A DNA stretch of 64,000 nucleotides from Paenisporosarcina sp. TG20 (GTDB lineage: Bacteria > Bacillota > Bacilli > Bacillales_A > Planococcaceae), in NCBI RefSeq assembly GCF_000286315.1, contig NZ_ALJG01000363.1, positions 1 to 64,000 of the forward strand, in the 5' to 3' direction. Below the pieces are notes generated by a model. That model saw only the letters and a list, made by a program, of their open reading frames with translations, searched no databases and was not told where the DNA came from. Within the stretch, counting starts at the first letter, position 1. Every line of letters begins with the position of its first letter. Below, piece after piece: positions 17,579 to 26,515 of the stretch. The position numbers and the translations under genes are program-made.

Positions 17579-19426
17579 TTAGCTATTTTCAGCTGTTTTA
17601 GATTTTTTCGTTACACGCTCACGTTCAGCTTTATCAAGTACTTTTTTACGTAAACGAATAGATTTAGGTGTGATTTCACAGTACTCATCGTCATTTAAGT
17701 ATTCAAGTGACTCTTCTAAAGTCATGATACGTGGTTTTTTTCTAGTTGTTGTTGCTTCTTTATTTGCTGAACGGATATTGTTGGCTGCCTTCATTTTCGT
17801 AATATTAACTGTTAAGTCATTATCACGTGTGTGTTCTCCAACTATCATACCTTCATAAATTTCAGAACCTGGTTCAGCGAAAATCGTACCACGATCTTCA
17901 ATTCCTAAGATTCCGTATTCAGATGCTGTACCTGTTGACATAGCAACAAGAACACCCTTACTACGTCCTCCTACACGACCTTTTTGCATAGGTTGGTAGC
18001 TATCGAATGTGTGGTTTATGATACCGTATCCACGTGTTAATGTCATAAAGTCAGTTGAATATCCGATTAAGCCACGAGCAGGCACCATAAATACTAAACG
18101 GACTTGCCCCGAACCATTATTAACCATATCCAACATTTCACCTTTACGATCACCCATTGATTCAATTATTGAACCAACATGTTCTTCAGGTACATCCACT
18201 TGAACACGTTCAACAGGCTCACAACGAACACCATCGATTGTGCGAACAATAACTTCTGGTTTAGATACTTGTATTTCAAAACCTTCACGACGCATGTTTT
18301 CAATCAAAATAGACAAATGTAGTTCTCCACGACCGGATACAACCCAAGCGTCAGGAGAATCTGTAGGATCTACACGTAGTGACACATCTGTTTCAAGTTG
18401 AGCTTGTAGACGCTCATCAATTTTACGAGATGTTACAAATTTCCCTTCTCGTCCAGCGAATGGACTGTTGTTAACAAGGAAAGTCATTTGGAGTGTAGGC
18501 TCATCAATACGTAAGATTGGCAATGCATCAGGATGTTCAATTGGACAAACTGTCTCACCAACGTTGATGTCTTCCATCCCAGAAACCGCAATTAAATCAC
18601 CAGCATGCGCTGTTTGAATTTCTATACGTTTTAGACCCATAAATCCAAACATTTTAGTAACACGGAAGTTTTTCACTTTACCGTCTAATTTCATTAATGA
18701 AACTTGTTGTCCTAATTCCATTGTTCCACGGAAAACGCGGCCAATTCCGATACGTCCAACGTAATCGTTATAATCTAAAAGAGCTACTTGGAACTGCAAT
18801 GGCTCTTCTTTATTATCTACAGGAGCCGGGATTTTTTCGATAATTGCATCATAAATTACTTTCATGTTTTCTTCCTGATCTTCAACGTCAGAAGAAAGAC
18901 TTGCTGTACCGTTTATTCCTGATGCAAAAATAACTGGAAATTCTAATTGATCATCATTTGCTTCAAGTTCAATGAAAAGTTCAAGAACTTCGTCCACTAC
19001 TTCTTCTGGACGAGCAAAATCTCTGTCAATCTTATTAACAACTACAATTGGTTGTAAATTTTGCTCAAGGGCTTTTTTCAAAACAAAACGTGTTTGTGGC
19101 ATACAGCCTTCGTATGCATCAACGATAAGTAGAACACCGTCTACCATTTTCATTATTCGCTCTACTTCTCCACCAAAATCAGCATGGCCAGGAGTGTCAA
19201 GAATGTTGATCTTCACATCTTTATATTGGATCGCTGTATTTTTAGCTAGTATTGTGATACCGCGCTCGCGCTCAATATCATTTGAATCCATAGCACGCTC
19301 GTCCACATGTTCATTTGAACGGAAAGTACCAGATTGTTTTAACATTTGGTCAACTAAAGTAGTTTTACCATGGTCAACGTGGGCAATAATTGCAATATTT
19401 CTAAGGTCTTGGCGTAAATTAGTCAT
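17579..19426 (-). CDS. typA: Translational GTPase TypA/BipA
   Basis: Ribosome-associated GTPase of 615 residues, the family's normal length. G1 is AHVDHGKTTL, the switch II region is DTPGHADFGGE and G4 is NKIDRD. EF-G-like domains II, III and V and the BipA C-terminal domain follow. TypA acts in ribosome assembly and adaptation to stress and cold. The ATG start is followed by TNLRQDLRN. It is divergent from ylaF, with a short shared control region containing TATAAT-like sequences on both strands, and is followed by ylaH. Confidence 0.96.
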   Translation of the reverse strand: MTNLRQDLRNIAIIAHVDHGKTTLVDQMLKQSGTFRSNEHVDERAMDSNDIERERGITILAKNTAIQYKDVKINILDTPGHADFGGEVERIMKMVDGVLLIVDAYEGCMPQTRFVLKKALEQNLQPIVVVNKIDRDFARPEEVVDEVLELFIELEANDDQLEFPVIFASGINGTASLSSDVEDQEENMKVIYDAIIEKIPAPVDNKEEPLQFQVALLDYNDYVGRIGIGRVFRGTMELGQQVSLMKLDGKVKNFRVTKMFGFMGLKRIEIQTAHAGDLIAVSGMEDINVGETVCPIEHPDALPILRIDEPTLQMTFLVNNSPFAGREGKFVTSRKIDERLQAQLETDVSLRVDPTDSPDAWVVSGRGELHLSILIENMRREGFEIQVSKPEVIVRTIDGVRCEPVERVQVDVPEEHVGSIIESMGDRKGEMLDMVNNGSGQVRLVFMVPARGLIGYSTDFMTLTRGYGIINHTFDSYQPMQKGRVGGRSKGVLVAMSTGTASEYGILGIEDRGTIFAEPGSEIYEGMIVGEHTRDNDLTVNITKMKAANNIRSANKEATTTRKKPRIMTLEESLEYLNDDEYCEITPKSIRLRKKVLDKAERERVTKKSKTAENS

Positions 19427-19539
19427 TGTTTCACTCCATATTCTTTTTTCGAGTTTCTTTTTTCAAGTCCATAACTGTGTTATTATAGCACATGTTATAA
19501 CTTTTGTCTGATTTCAATTAATATTTAGGAGGACATTCC

Positions 19540-19725
19540 ATGAAAAATTTTAAATGGATATTTGCACTATACTCCATACTAGCTTTATTATCAATGTTCG
19601 CAATAGGAATTTCCGTTGGATTTCGTAGTGTTCCAGGCATCTTTGCAAGCATTTTATTACTTTTCATTGTAATGGGATTTGGTTTTAAAACCAAAAAGAA
19701 AATGCGCGACCAAGGATTATTATAA
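19540..19725 (+). CDS. ylaF: YlaF-like small membrane protein (DUF5325)
   Basis: Protein of 61 residues with two transmembrane helices (about 6-27 and 31-48) and a basic C-terminal tail KTKKKMRDQG. The AGGAGG ribosome site lies six bases from the ATG. It matches YlaF in size and in its position divergent from typA. Function is unknown. Downstream, 19726-19925 is featureless except for a ribosome-site-like AGGAGG before a five-codon frame at about 19846. Confidence 0.8.
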   Translation: MKNFKWIFALYSILALLSMFAIGISVGFRSVPGIFASILLLFIVMGFGFKTKKKMRDQGLL

Positions 19726-19925
19726 AACAACGTAAGGACCACTCTTGAGTCGAACGAAAAGCTAAAAACAAAACAAATTAGACATCAAACCAGGCAGTCT
19801 TGGTTACAAGTCGAATACATGGCTTCATTGACCTCTAGGAGGATATATGACGAGTACACCATGAAAATAATTTTCCACATTCGAATAAATTTAAAGGTCG
19901 GCTCTATTGTAATAACAATAAGAGA

Positions 19926-19968
19926 AAAGCAAGAAATGGAATTATTATTCCACTTCTTGCTTTTTTTA
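19926..19968. terminator. Bidirectional terminator between ylaF and yktC
   Basis: The stem GCAAGAAATGGAAT/ATTCCACTTCTTGC has A-rich and T-rich feet (TTTTTTT on the plus strand). It can serve both convergent genes. Confidence 0.85.
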
Positions 19969-19991
19969 TGTAGAGCTCTTTCTAGTATGCA

Positions 19992-20795
19992 CTATTTTAA
20001 AGAAATATAATTACTTAATAACGAATCATGTAAACTTTTTCGTGCAACAAGGAACGTATCTTGTCCCAAAAACTGTAGCTTTTGTCCTTTTAAGTTAGTC
20101 GCAACTGCTCCCACTTCTTCAGCAATTACTGCACCTCCAGCAATGTCCCACGGGGATAATCGCATAGACATATAGGCATCAATTCGTCCTGTAGCTACAT
20201 AGGCAAGTTCAAGTGCTGCGGACCCGTAAGAGCGTATTCCTCGAGCATCTTTTACAAGTCTTATTAGACCTTCATTTTCGATATATGGATTTGGTATAAC
20301 CCAACTTGCATTCAATCCAATAATGGCTTCAGAAATTGTTGTAGGTTCTAGAACTGGAATTGGTTCATCGTTTAAATATGCTCCACTTCCTTTTTGTGAA
20401 CTATACAATTCATCGTGCATAACATCATATATGTAACCTAAGACCCCTACACCATCTTTGTAAATGCCTAATGATATAGCAAAGTTTCTTTGTTGATGTA
20501 TAAAATTCATTGTACCGTCAATTGGATCTAACAACCATACATATCCATCTAAAGTACTTAGATTATCCCCAAACCCTTCTTCTCCTAAAATCAAGTGTTC
20601 TGGATAATCAGTTCGAATATGTTTAATAAAAAATTGTTCAATTTCTTTATCTATATTGGTCACCAAGTCATTTGCATCAGCTTTTGATTCAATTGCAAGT
20701 TCAGATGCAAATGAATGACGAATTTTTGTGCCGGCTTCCTTTATTAACGCTTTGGCATATCTATCAAGTTTTTGAAGTACCAATGGATCAAACAC
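19992..20795 (-). CDS. yktC: Inositol monophosphatase family protein (SuhB/YktC)
   Basis: Mg-dependent sugar-phosphatase fold of 267 residues. The family signatures are present: GEEGFG (about 85), LLDPIDGTMNFIHQ (about 107) and LSPWDIAGGAVIAEEVG (about 207). The likely reaction is dephosphorylation of myo-inositol-1-phosphate or related phosphomonoesters. Closest by context is B. subtilis YktC. The start is uncertain: GTG at 20795 lies almost on top of the AAGGGG ribosome site, and a TTG four codons later is spaced better. Confidence 0.9.
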   Translation of the reverse strand: MFDPLVLQKLDRYAKALIKEAGTKIRHSFASELAIESKADANDLVTNIDKEIEQFFIKHIRTDYPEHLILGEEGFGDNLSTLDGYVWLLDPIDGTMNFIHQQRNFAISLGIYKDGVGVLGYIYDVMHDELYSSQKGSGAYLNDEPIPVLEPTTISEAIIGLNASWVIPNPYIENEGLIRLVKDARGIRSYGSAALELAYVATGRIDAYMSMRLSPWDIAGGAVIAEEVGAVATNLKGQKLQFLGQDTFLVARKSLHDSLLSNYISLK

Positions 20796-20830
20796 CCCTT
20801 CTACATCATTTACCTTATTATAAACAAAAA

Positions 20831-20865
20831 AGCACCTGATTGTCCTTATTAGACGATCAGGTGTA
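20831..20865 (-). terminator. Terminator after the ykzI-like gene
   Basis: The stem CACCTGAT/ATCAGGTG has a 15-base loop and, on the minus strand, a TTTTTT run. It separates the small gene from yktC. Confidence 0.8.
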
Positions 20866-20891
20866 CTTAACTATGATTACTACTTTCCCAT

Positions 20892-21089
20892 TTAATATAG
20901 TGCATGTAAACCCTCTAACTCTGAATGGATTTCACTAAGTCTTCCCTTACTCTTATCGATTTCTGTTTGATTTTTCTTATGCATTGCATCAAACAAAGAG
21001 GCTAGTTCATAGTCAAGCTCTAATTTCAAACCAAGAATTAACTTTTTTTCCAGGTCTTCTTTACGAATGATATGGACAATTTGTTTCAT
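20892..21089 (-). CDS. ykzI: YkzI-like small helical protein
   Basis: Charged protein of 65 residues, probably two long helices (about 10-38 and 41-62) forming a coiled hairpin. It has no membrane segment. Position between yktB and yktC and size fit the B. subtilis gene ykzI, of unknown function; the assignment is mainly synteny. The ATG is preceded by AAAGGGGTG. It is divergent from yktB and has its own terminator. Confidence 0.65.
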   Translation of the reverse strand: MKQIVHIIRKEDLEKKLILGLKLELDYELASLFDAMHKKNQTEIDKSKGRLSEIHSELEGLHALY

Positions 21090-21247
21090 AGCTTTACACC
21101 CCTTTTCTTTTTAGTTTAACTATTCTGAATGTTTTATATACAATATGTTAAGAAATTGAATTTGTCAATAACATAAAGTATCTTTACAAGATTTTTCCCC
21201 ATAATTCGATTAAACTAAACATATGAAATGTGAAAGGTGGATATAAA

Positions 21248-21874
21248 ATGCAAAATGGTTGGGAACGAACAGATTTCGAGGTTTTTGAAATAGAAGGTTT
21301 AGAACATCGTATGCAAGCATTAATTGAAAAAGTCCGACCAAAATTTGAGTCATTAGGTCATACATATGCAACTTACTTTTCGGGTAAAACCGGAGATGAA
21401 TTCTTTCCTCATGTTGCTAAGCACGCAAGACGATCGGTAAATCCGCCAAAAGACTCATGGGTCGCTTTTGCACCTTATAAGCGTGGTTATAAAGCAATGC
21501 CTCATTTTCAAATTGGCTTATGGGGTACACATGTATTTATAATTTTAGCGATTATTTACGAAGTGCCAGATAAAGTACAAATAGCTGACAGATTATTAAA
21601 AAATAAGAACCTTTTTAAAAAGTTGCCACAAGACTTTATTATTTCAGGCGACCATATGTCTCCCGAATCAACTCCTTTAAAAACAGCTCATAAAGAACAA
21701 TTAGAATATCTTCTAAACCGATTACGTGATGTAAAAAAAGCAGAGTTTTTAGTTGGAAGACACCTTACAAGTGAAGAGGCTATTAAGATGTCCGGGAAAG
21801 ATTTTGAAGCTTTTGCTGAAGAAACTTTCGATTCACTATTACCTGTTTACAATATTGTGGTTAATAAAAACTAA
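21248..21874 (+). CDS. yktB: DUF1054 (UPF0637) protein YktB
   Basis: Soluble protein of 208 residues. Family features include FEVFEIEGLEHRMQALIEKVRPKFESLG at the start, PHVAKHARRSVNPPKDSWVAF and FQIGLWGTHVFIILAIIYEVP in the middle, and LPVYNIV at the end. It belongs to DUF1054, whose biochemical role is not settled. The ATG at 21248 has AAAGGTGG seven bases upstream; the frame opens six codons earlier at a GTG that includes that site. It is convergent with yktA, sharing a bidirectional terminator. Confidence 0.9.
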   Translation: MQNGWERTDFEVFEIEGLEHRMQALIEKVRPKFESLGHTYATYFSGKTGDEFFPHVAKHARRSVNPPKDSWVAFAPYKRGYKAMPHFQIGLWGTHVFIILAIIYEVPDKVQIADRLLKNKNLFKKLPQDFIISGDHMSPESTPLKTAHKEQLEYLLNRLRDVKKAEFLVGRHLTSEEAIKMSGKDFEAFAEETFDSLLPVYNIVVNKN

Positions 21875-21877
21875 ACT

Positions 21878-21910
21878 TAAAGGAGCAAGGATTAATTCCT
21901 TGCTCCTTTA
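21878..21910. terminator. Bidirectional terminator between yktB and yktA
   Basis: A perfect 14-bp stem pairs TAAAGGAGCAAGGA with TCCTTGCTCCTTTA around a five-base loop. It overlaps the yktA stop region. Confidence 0.88.
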
Positions 21911-22170
21911 ATAATAGCACCGGCTGTTGTCTCTTTCATTTTCTTAATGATTGGATAACATATATATCCACTTTCTTTTTCGAAATCTCTAAAGTATGAT
22001 TTTTCTTCTGCCATTGAAGGTACAATCTCTTTAAAACGTCGATATTTTACCATTAACTCTTCACGTTTTACACCTTTTTCATAAGCGTTTTCAATTACTT
22101 CGAAAAATTGGACAACATCAACTATTTCAGCCGTGGACCAATCTTTTGAAAATGGATAAGAAAAACTCAT
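21892..22170 (-). CDS. yktA: UPF0223 protein YktA
   Basis: Small soluble helical protein of 92 residues. The family N-terminus YPFSKDWSTAEIVDVVQFFEVIENAYEKGV and the central YRRFKEIVPS are clear. UPF0223 proteins have no known activity. The ATG has AAAGGGTGA upstream. It follows the nitronate monooxygenase gene by 18 bases on the same strand, so the two are probably co-transcribed. Confidence 0.9.
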   Translation of the reverse strand: MSFSYPFSKDWSTAEIVDVVQFFEVIENAYEKGVKREELMVKYRRFKEIVPSMAEEKSYFRDFEKESGYICYPIIKKMKETTAGAIIKGARN

Positions 22171-22188
22171 TTTTGAATCACCCTTTCT

Positions 22189-23148
22189 TTAGTTCCATCT
22201 TACGCTGATTGTTTGAGCTTGTGATATCATTCTAGAAAATAATTCTTCTACTGATGGCACATCTTCAATTAATCCTGTCACTTGTCCTGCCCAGCCAAAA
22301 CCAAGTTCATTTTGTCCTTCGTATATATATTGCTTATTAGCTTCTCCACTTATGTACGATTTTAACGCTTCATATGTAGGAGTTTCTTTCTCAATTGCAA
22401 GAATTTTTTCTGTCCACGGGTTAATAAGTACACGTGCTGGAGATCCAATTGAACGCTTTATCACAGTTGTACCAGTTTCAGAACTTTTGATTAGCGTTTG
22501 CTTATATAATTCAGAAGCATGTACACACTCTTTTGTAGCAATAAATCTGGTACCCATCTCCACACCTTCTGCCCCTAATGCAAGTGCAGCCATTAACCCC
22601 CTACCATCACCAATACCTCCTGAAGCGATAACTGGAATTGACACTGCATCGACCACTCTCGGTACAAGGACCATCGTGCCAACATCATCACGTCCTAGGT
22701 GTCCTCCTCCTTCTTGCCCTACAACCATTACTGCATCAGCACCAAGTTCTTCCGCCTTTTGTGCTTGTCGGGTAGCAGCAACTAAAACCAGTTTCTTTAT
22801 ATTCGTTCCTTTAAGTTGGTCAAATATCGGCGTTGGATTTCCGCCAGTCATGGATACAACATCTACTTTCTCATCAATTGCTACTTGGAGCATATGAGAA
22901 AATGCTCTTCCTTGCTCACCGATTGCAAAGTTCACCCCGAATGGTTTATCAGTTAAAGAACGTACTCTTATTATTTCGTTTCTCAACTCATCCGGTGATG
23001 CCAAACTCATAGCAGTAATTTGTCCCAGTCCTCCAGCATTCGAGACTGCTGCTGCTAAATCAGCATACGCTAGATATGCAAGTCCCCCTTGGATAATAGG
23101 ATATTTAATATCTAATAATTCCGTTATGCGTGTTTTCCAGTTCATCAT
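22189..23148 (-). CDS. Nitronate monooxygenase (FabK-like FMN enzyme)
   Basis: FMN-dependent TIM-barrel protein of 319 residues. YPIIQGGLAYLAYADLAAAVSNAGGLG near the start, QEGGGHLGR near 146 and ASGGIGDGRGLMAALALGAEGVEMGTRF near 178 match the nitronate monooxygenase / enoyl-ACP reductase II superfamily. The GGGHxGR motif fits nitronate monooxygenase, but FabK-type members are similar and not excluded. Two adjacent ATG codons follow GGGGG, so the exact start is ambiguous by one codon. This gene replaces nothing I know at this position in B. subtilis, where speA and yktA are neighbours. Confidence 0.85.
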   Translation of the reverse strand: MMNWKTRITELLDIKYPIIQGGLAYLAYADLAAAVSNAGGLGQITAMSLASPDELRNEIIRVRSLTDKPFGVNFAIGEQGRAFSHMLQVAIDEKVDVVSMTGGNPTPIFDQLKGTNIKKLVLVAATRQAQKAEELGADAVMVVGQEGGGHLGRDDVGTMVLVPRVVDAVSIPVIASGGIGDGRGLMAALALGAEGVEMGTRFIATKECVHASELYKQTLIKSSETGTTVIKRSIGSPARVLINPWTEKILAIEKETPTYEALKSYISGEANKQYIYEGQNELGFGWAGQVTGLIEDVPSVEELFSRMISQAQTISVRWN

Positions 23149-23404
23149 AAATTCCCCCTATCTTCTATACGACTATATTCGACTCAATTGTAGAAAATCC
23201 TTTTATATTAATGGTATTTTATTATTCAAAATGCTATAATTCACTTGTTTTTCATTTTATTTATATGTTCAAAGTTTGTACGTTAAACTAAATGCATAAT
23301 TTTTTTCTAAATGTTTGAAAGGAAAAAAATCAACGATTAATGGGATACAATAACTAGATTAAGTTAATCACTTATATAAATAGAAAGTTGAGGCGGTATA
23401 ATCT

Positions 23405-24874
23405 TTGTCACAATTAGAAACCCCTTTATTTGATGTCTTGCTAAAACATAGCAATCGAAATCCTATTCAATTTCATATTCCAGGTCATAAGAAAGGTAGT
23501 GGGATGGATCCTGAGTTTCGGAAATTCGTGGGCGATAACATTCTCTCCATTGACTTAATAAATATTTCTCCACTAGATGATTTACATTCGCCAAAAGGAG
23601 CTATTAAAAAAGCTCAAGAACTAGCTGCGGAAGCTTTTGGAGCTGATTTTACTTTTTTCTCAGTCCAAGGGACAAGCGGTGCTATTATGACAATGATTTT
23701 AAGTGTATGTGGACCTAATGATAAAATTTTAGTTCCACGTAATGTTCATAAATCTATTATGTCAGCGATTGTATTTGCTGGCGCAATCCCAGTCTTTATT
23801 CACCCAGAAGTTGATCCGGAATTAGGTATTTCACACGGAATATCCGCAGAATCTGTTGAAAAGGCGCTTGAAGCCCATCCTGATGCTAAAGCTGTTCTGG
23901 TTATTAACCCAACCTATTTTGGCATTGCTGCAGATTTAAAACGTATTGTTGATATTTCACATAGTCGTAATATCCCAGTATTAGTAGATGAAGCACACGG
24001 GGTTCACATTCATTTCCACGAGTCATTACCGGTTTCTGCTATGTCTGCTGGAGCTGATATGGCCGCAACCTCTGTTCATAAACTTGGTGGTTCTATGACT
24101 CAGAGTTCCGTTTTAAATGTACGGGAAGGCTTAGTTTCATCTAAGCGCGTTCAATCGATATTATCTATGTTAACGACTACTTCCACATCGTATCCAATTT
24201 TAGCCTCTTTGGATACTGCAAGACGCCAATTAGCTATTAACGGACATGAATTGTTGACAACTACGATTCATTTAGCAAATAGTTCACGTAAACGGATTAA
24301 TCAAATACCTCATTTGCGTTGTGTTGGGAACGAAATTTTACGCACGTCTGCAACGTTTGATATCGATCCAACTAAGTTACTAATTAGCGTAAAAGATTTA
24401 GGCATCACAGGTCATCAAGCAGAAGAATGGTTGCGTGAAAAAGCCAATATAGAAGTGGAATTGTCTGATTTATATAATATTTTATGTATCGTAACAATTG
24501 CAGACTCGAAAAAAGAATTAAACTTACTAGTAAACGCACTTACCCGTATGGCACTAGCATTCGATTCAGATGCTGCGATTGTTGAACCTTTTGTAACGAT
24601 GCCGGATATTCCACTATTAGCCATGACACCACGCGATGCGTTTTATGCGACGACAGAAGTTGTTCCTTTTGTTGATTCCGTTGGACGTATTTCAGCTGAA
24701 TTTATCATGGTATATCCACCAGGAATTCCAATTTTCATTCCCGGTGAAATCATTACTGCAGATAATATCGCGTATATCCACATGAACATCGAAGCGGGAT
24801 TACCGGTTCAAGGACCTGAAGACGATGAATTAAAGTTAATCCGAGTTATCAAAGAACATAAAGCATTTTATTAA
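23405..24874 (+). CDS. speA: Arginine decarboxylase SpeA (Orn/Lys/Arg decarboxylase family)
   Basis: PLP enzyme of 489 residues. FHIPGHKKGSGMDPEF opens the fold-type I major domain. TFFSVQGTSGAIMTM binds the cofactor phosphate. SVHKLGGSMTQSS carries the Schiff-base lysine. YPPGIPIFIPGE lies in the C-terminal domain. It decarboxylates arginine to agmatine, the first step of polyamine synthesis in Bacillus. Lysine or ornithine use cannot be excluded by eye. The start is a TTG with GAGGCGG upstream. It is divergent from the nitronate monooxygenase and ends at a strong terminator. Confidence 0.92.
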   Translation: MSQLETPLFDVLLKHSNRNPIQFHIPGHKKGSGMDPEFRKFVGDNILSIDLINISPLDDLHSPKGAIKKAQELAAEAFGADFTFFSVQGTSGAIMTMILSVCGPNDKILVPRNVHKSIMSAIVFAGAIPVFIHPEVDPELGISHGISAESVEKALEAHPDAKAVLVINPTYFGIAADLKRIVDISHSRNIPVLVDEAHGVHIHFHESLPVSAMSAGADMAATSVHKLGGSMTQSSVLNVREGLVSSKRVQSILSMLTTTSTSYPILASLDTARRQLAINGHELLTTTIHLANSSRKRINQIPHLRCVGNEILRTSATFDIDPTKLLISVKDLGITGHQAEEWLREKANIEVELSDLYNILCIVTIADSKKELNLLVNALTRMALAFDSDAAIVEPFVTMPDIPLLAMTPRDAFYATTEVVPFVDSVGRISAEFIMVYPPGIPIFIPGEIITADNIAYIHMNIEAGLPVQGPEDDELKLIRVIKEHKAFY

Positions 24875-24884
24875 TTAATTAAAA

Positions 24885-24926
24885 AGCTGAGCATCCCTTT
24901 CGCGGGACATGCTCAGCCTTTTTTAT
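24885..24926 (+). terminator. Terminator after speA
   Basis: The stem GCTGAGCAT(.)CCC/GGG(A)CATGCTCAGC is followed by TTTTTT. Confidence 0.88.
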
Positions 24927-24942
24927 TGCCGATGTTGTGATT

Positions 24943-25042
24943 CGGAATTATATTTGCGATTTTTGAATTATATTTGCAATTTCCCTGGAATTCCGCTATT
25001 TTTTCTTTTATTCCCGCAATCTTTCAATTAATTCCGCGATTA
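24943..25042. repeat. Degenerate tandem array, unit about 20-22 bases
   Basis: Five loosely repeated units occur in a row: GGAATTATATTTGCGATTTT, GAATTATATTTGCAATTTCC, GGAATTCCGCTATTTTTTCT, TTATTCCCGCAATCTTTC and AATTAATTCCGCGATTAC. The common pattern is GAATT-(ATATTT or CC)-GC-N-ATT. The last unit runs into the stop codon of the polysaccharide deacetylase gene. There is no open frame across it and no CRISPR-like conservation. Confidence 0.65.
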
Positions 25043-25873
25043 CTCTGTTACGCCTTGAATTGTAGCTGGATCAATCATTTCATATCCCTTTTTTCGAAGA
25101 CCCTCTACAATTCCTTTTAATGCGGCAGCAGTCCAGACACGATCATGCATTAATAAGTTTGCACCAGGTGTTAAGTAAATACTATTTACCATAATATCCG
25201 TCAATGCTACAGCATCTTGGTATTCGGCTTCCCAGTCATAGCCATAAGTCCAATTCATTAACAACATCCCTTGTTCTTGCACTAGTGCTTTACTGAAATC
25301 TGTATTCACTCCAAATGGTGCACGGTAGAATTTAGGTTTTTCACCAATTATCTCTACGATTGTCTCATTTAAATTCATGATTTCTGCCCGTTGCTCTTCT
25401 TCAGTCAGTTGCTTTAGATTGGCATGCGTTTGTGTATGATTACCAATTGCAAAGCCCATATCATGAATCTCTTTTAAAACAGCTTTTTCTTCATCCGTGT
25501 CTAAAAAGTGACCATTTACGAAAAAGATTGCTGGTGCATTTAATGCTTTTAATGTTTTCGCCATTTCTAACGAGCGTTTGTCTGGGGCATCATCGATTGT
25601 TAAAAGTACAACTTCTGATGGTGCGTCTGAAATTGGCTTGAATGACCAATTTGCTTGATTTAACTCATATAATGTTTCAATCGTTTCTAAATCTGTCTCT
25701 TTTTCACTATTTGGTTCAACAATTACTTCTTCTTTCACTTCTTCCTTCACTACTTCTTCCTCAACTTTTTGTGGTTCAGGTGTTGTAGCAGGAGCTTTTG
25801 TTTCTTCTTCCCCACATGCCACTAACACTAATGTTAATATACTTATACTACTCATTAATTTAAAATATTTCAT
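25040..25873 (-). CDS. Lipoprotein polysaccharide deacetylase (NodB domain)
   Basis: Secreted lipoprotein of 277 residues. The signal peptide ends at the lipobox LVAC. A Pro/Glu/Lys-rich linker of about 50 residues is followed by a carbohydrate-esterase 4 domain. The metal and catalytic motifs are TIDDAP, NHTQTH (HxxxH), YRAPFG and LLMHD. The probable role is deacetylation of peptidoglycan or another wall polysaccharide. The ATG at 25873 is chosen because it begins the signal peptide; 18 further upstream codons are non-signal-like. Its stop codon touches the degenerate tandem array. Confidence 0.9.
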   Translation of the reverse strand: MKYFKLMSSISILTLVLVACGEEETKAPATTPEPQKVEEEVVKEEVKEEVIVEPNSEKETDLETIETLYELNQANWSFKPISDAPSEVVLLTIDDAPDKRSLEMAKTLKALNAPAIFFVNGHFLDTDEEKAVLKEIHDMGFAIGNHTQTHANLKQLTEEEQRAEIMNLNETIVEIIGEKPKFYRAPFGVNTDFSKALVQEQGMLLMNWTYGYDWEAEYQDAVALTDIMVNSIYLTPGANLLMHDRVWTAAALKGIVEGLRKKGYEMIDPATIQGVTE

Positions 25874-26046
25874 ATGTATCACCGTAATCCTTTCAACTAC
25901 TATTCTAGCATAAATTCGACAAATCAAACCATACCCTAATTAAAAATAATTAAGAAAAAATGGGAAAATAAACAAATAAGAAAATTTGGGGAGTGCTCAC
26001 ATTCCTTTTAAGCAATGCTAATGATTTGAGTGTTCGTAGAAAGTGG

Positions 26047-26155
26047 TTCCAACTATATCAACTTCGGTTTCAGGTCACTTTATGGGCAGACCTACATGCA
26101 CTATGACCTGATAAACAAGAAAACCGGGCAAGTGCGACCGGACCTTTTAAGAAGG
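26047..26155 (+). repeat. R1 fragment, copy D
   Basis: CTATATCAACTTCGGTTTC is followed by CAGACCTACATGCACTATGACCT. This matches the R1 stretch at 15337-15392, and is followed by the first R1 hairpin (ACCGGGCAAG ... CCGGACC). The module order is reversed relative to full copies, so this is a rearranged fragment. Confidence 0.6.
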
Positions 26156-26177
26156 GTAACCTTAGAAAACCGTTTAT

Positions 26178-26366
26178 TTCGGCTACGGTGGACGCTTTTC
26201 GCGGGCATGACTTCAGTCTCCTCGGGCCAACAGGATGTTGGTCACGAAGACGTTGCCACACGACGTGGCGTTCTTAGCCTTCGTTCCATGTGCTCCTGCG
26301 GTTACTCGTCGCAAAGATAGGCTTACCGCCCGCCCCGTGGAAAGCGTCCGCCTGGAGCAAAAATTA
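26178..26366 (-). repeat. Intergenic repeat R2, long form
   Basis: The repeat begins GCTACGGTGGACGCTTTTCG and ends CCCGTGGAAAGCGTCCGCC, so it has complementary ends. Internal words CATGTGCTCCTGCGG and GTTACTCGTCGCAAAGAT are the reverse complement of the copy at 48836-49024. The long middle section (ACATCCTGTTGG on the minus strand) is shared with 541-725. It lies upstream of the deacetylase and downstream of pdhD. Confidence 0.7.
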
Positions 26367-26394
26367 TCGGTATCATAATAGAACCTACTCCTTA

Positions 26395-26442
26395 AAATGC
26401 CAGGAATACTGAATTCATAGCACACCAATTTTGTATACTTTC
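26395..26442 (+). repeat. R1 3'-module fragment
   Basis: A hairpin-like CAGGAATACTGAATTCATAGCACACCAATTTTGTATAC resembles the GCACAT module of R1 at 15755-15800. With the two repeats just before it, this fills most of the 588-base gap between the deacetylase gene and pdhD. Confidence 0.4.
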
Positions 26443-26474
26443 TGGAGTGTGAAATAATAGATTTAGAAACAAAA

Positions 26475-26503
26475 AGCCGTACAGCGATAATCGCTGTACG
26501 GCT
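26475..26503 (-). terminator. Terminator after pdhD
   Basis: A perfect 13-bp stem pairs AGCCGTACAGCGA with TCGCTGTACGGCT. It has a three-base loop, with TTTTTGTTT following on the minus strand. It ends the pdhABCD transcript. Confidence 0.92.
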
Positions 26504-26515
26504 AATCTAATTTAA

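Noticed and set aside
19819-20010. 63-codon frame with an AGGAGG upstream, between ylaF and yktC
   Set aside because: The frame reads through the strong bidirectional terminator at 19926-19968, and the ATG nearest the AGGAGG gives only a five-codon peptide. A leader peptide is possible but unsupported.
26030-26320. 96-codon open frame in the gap before pdhD
   Set aside because: It runs through R1 and R2 fragments in mixed orientation; there is no ribosome site or family resemblance.
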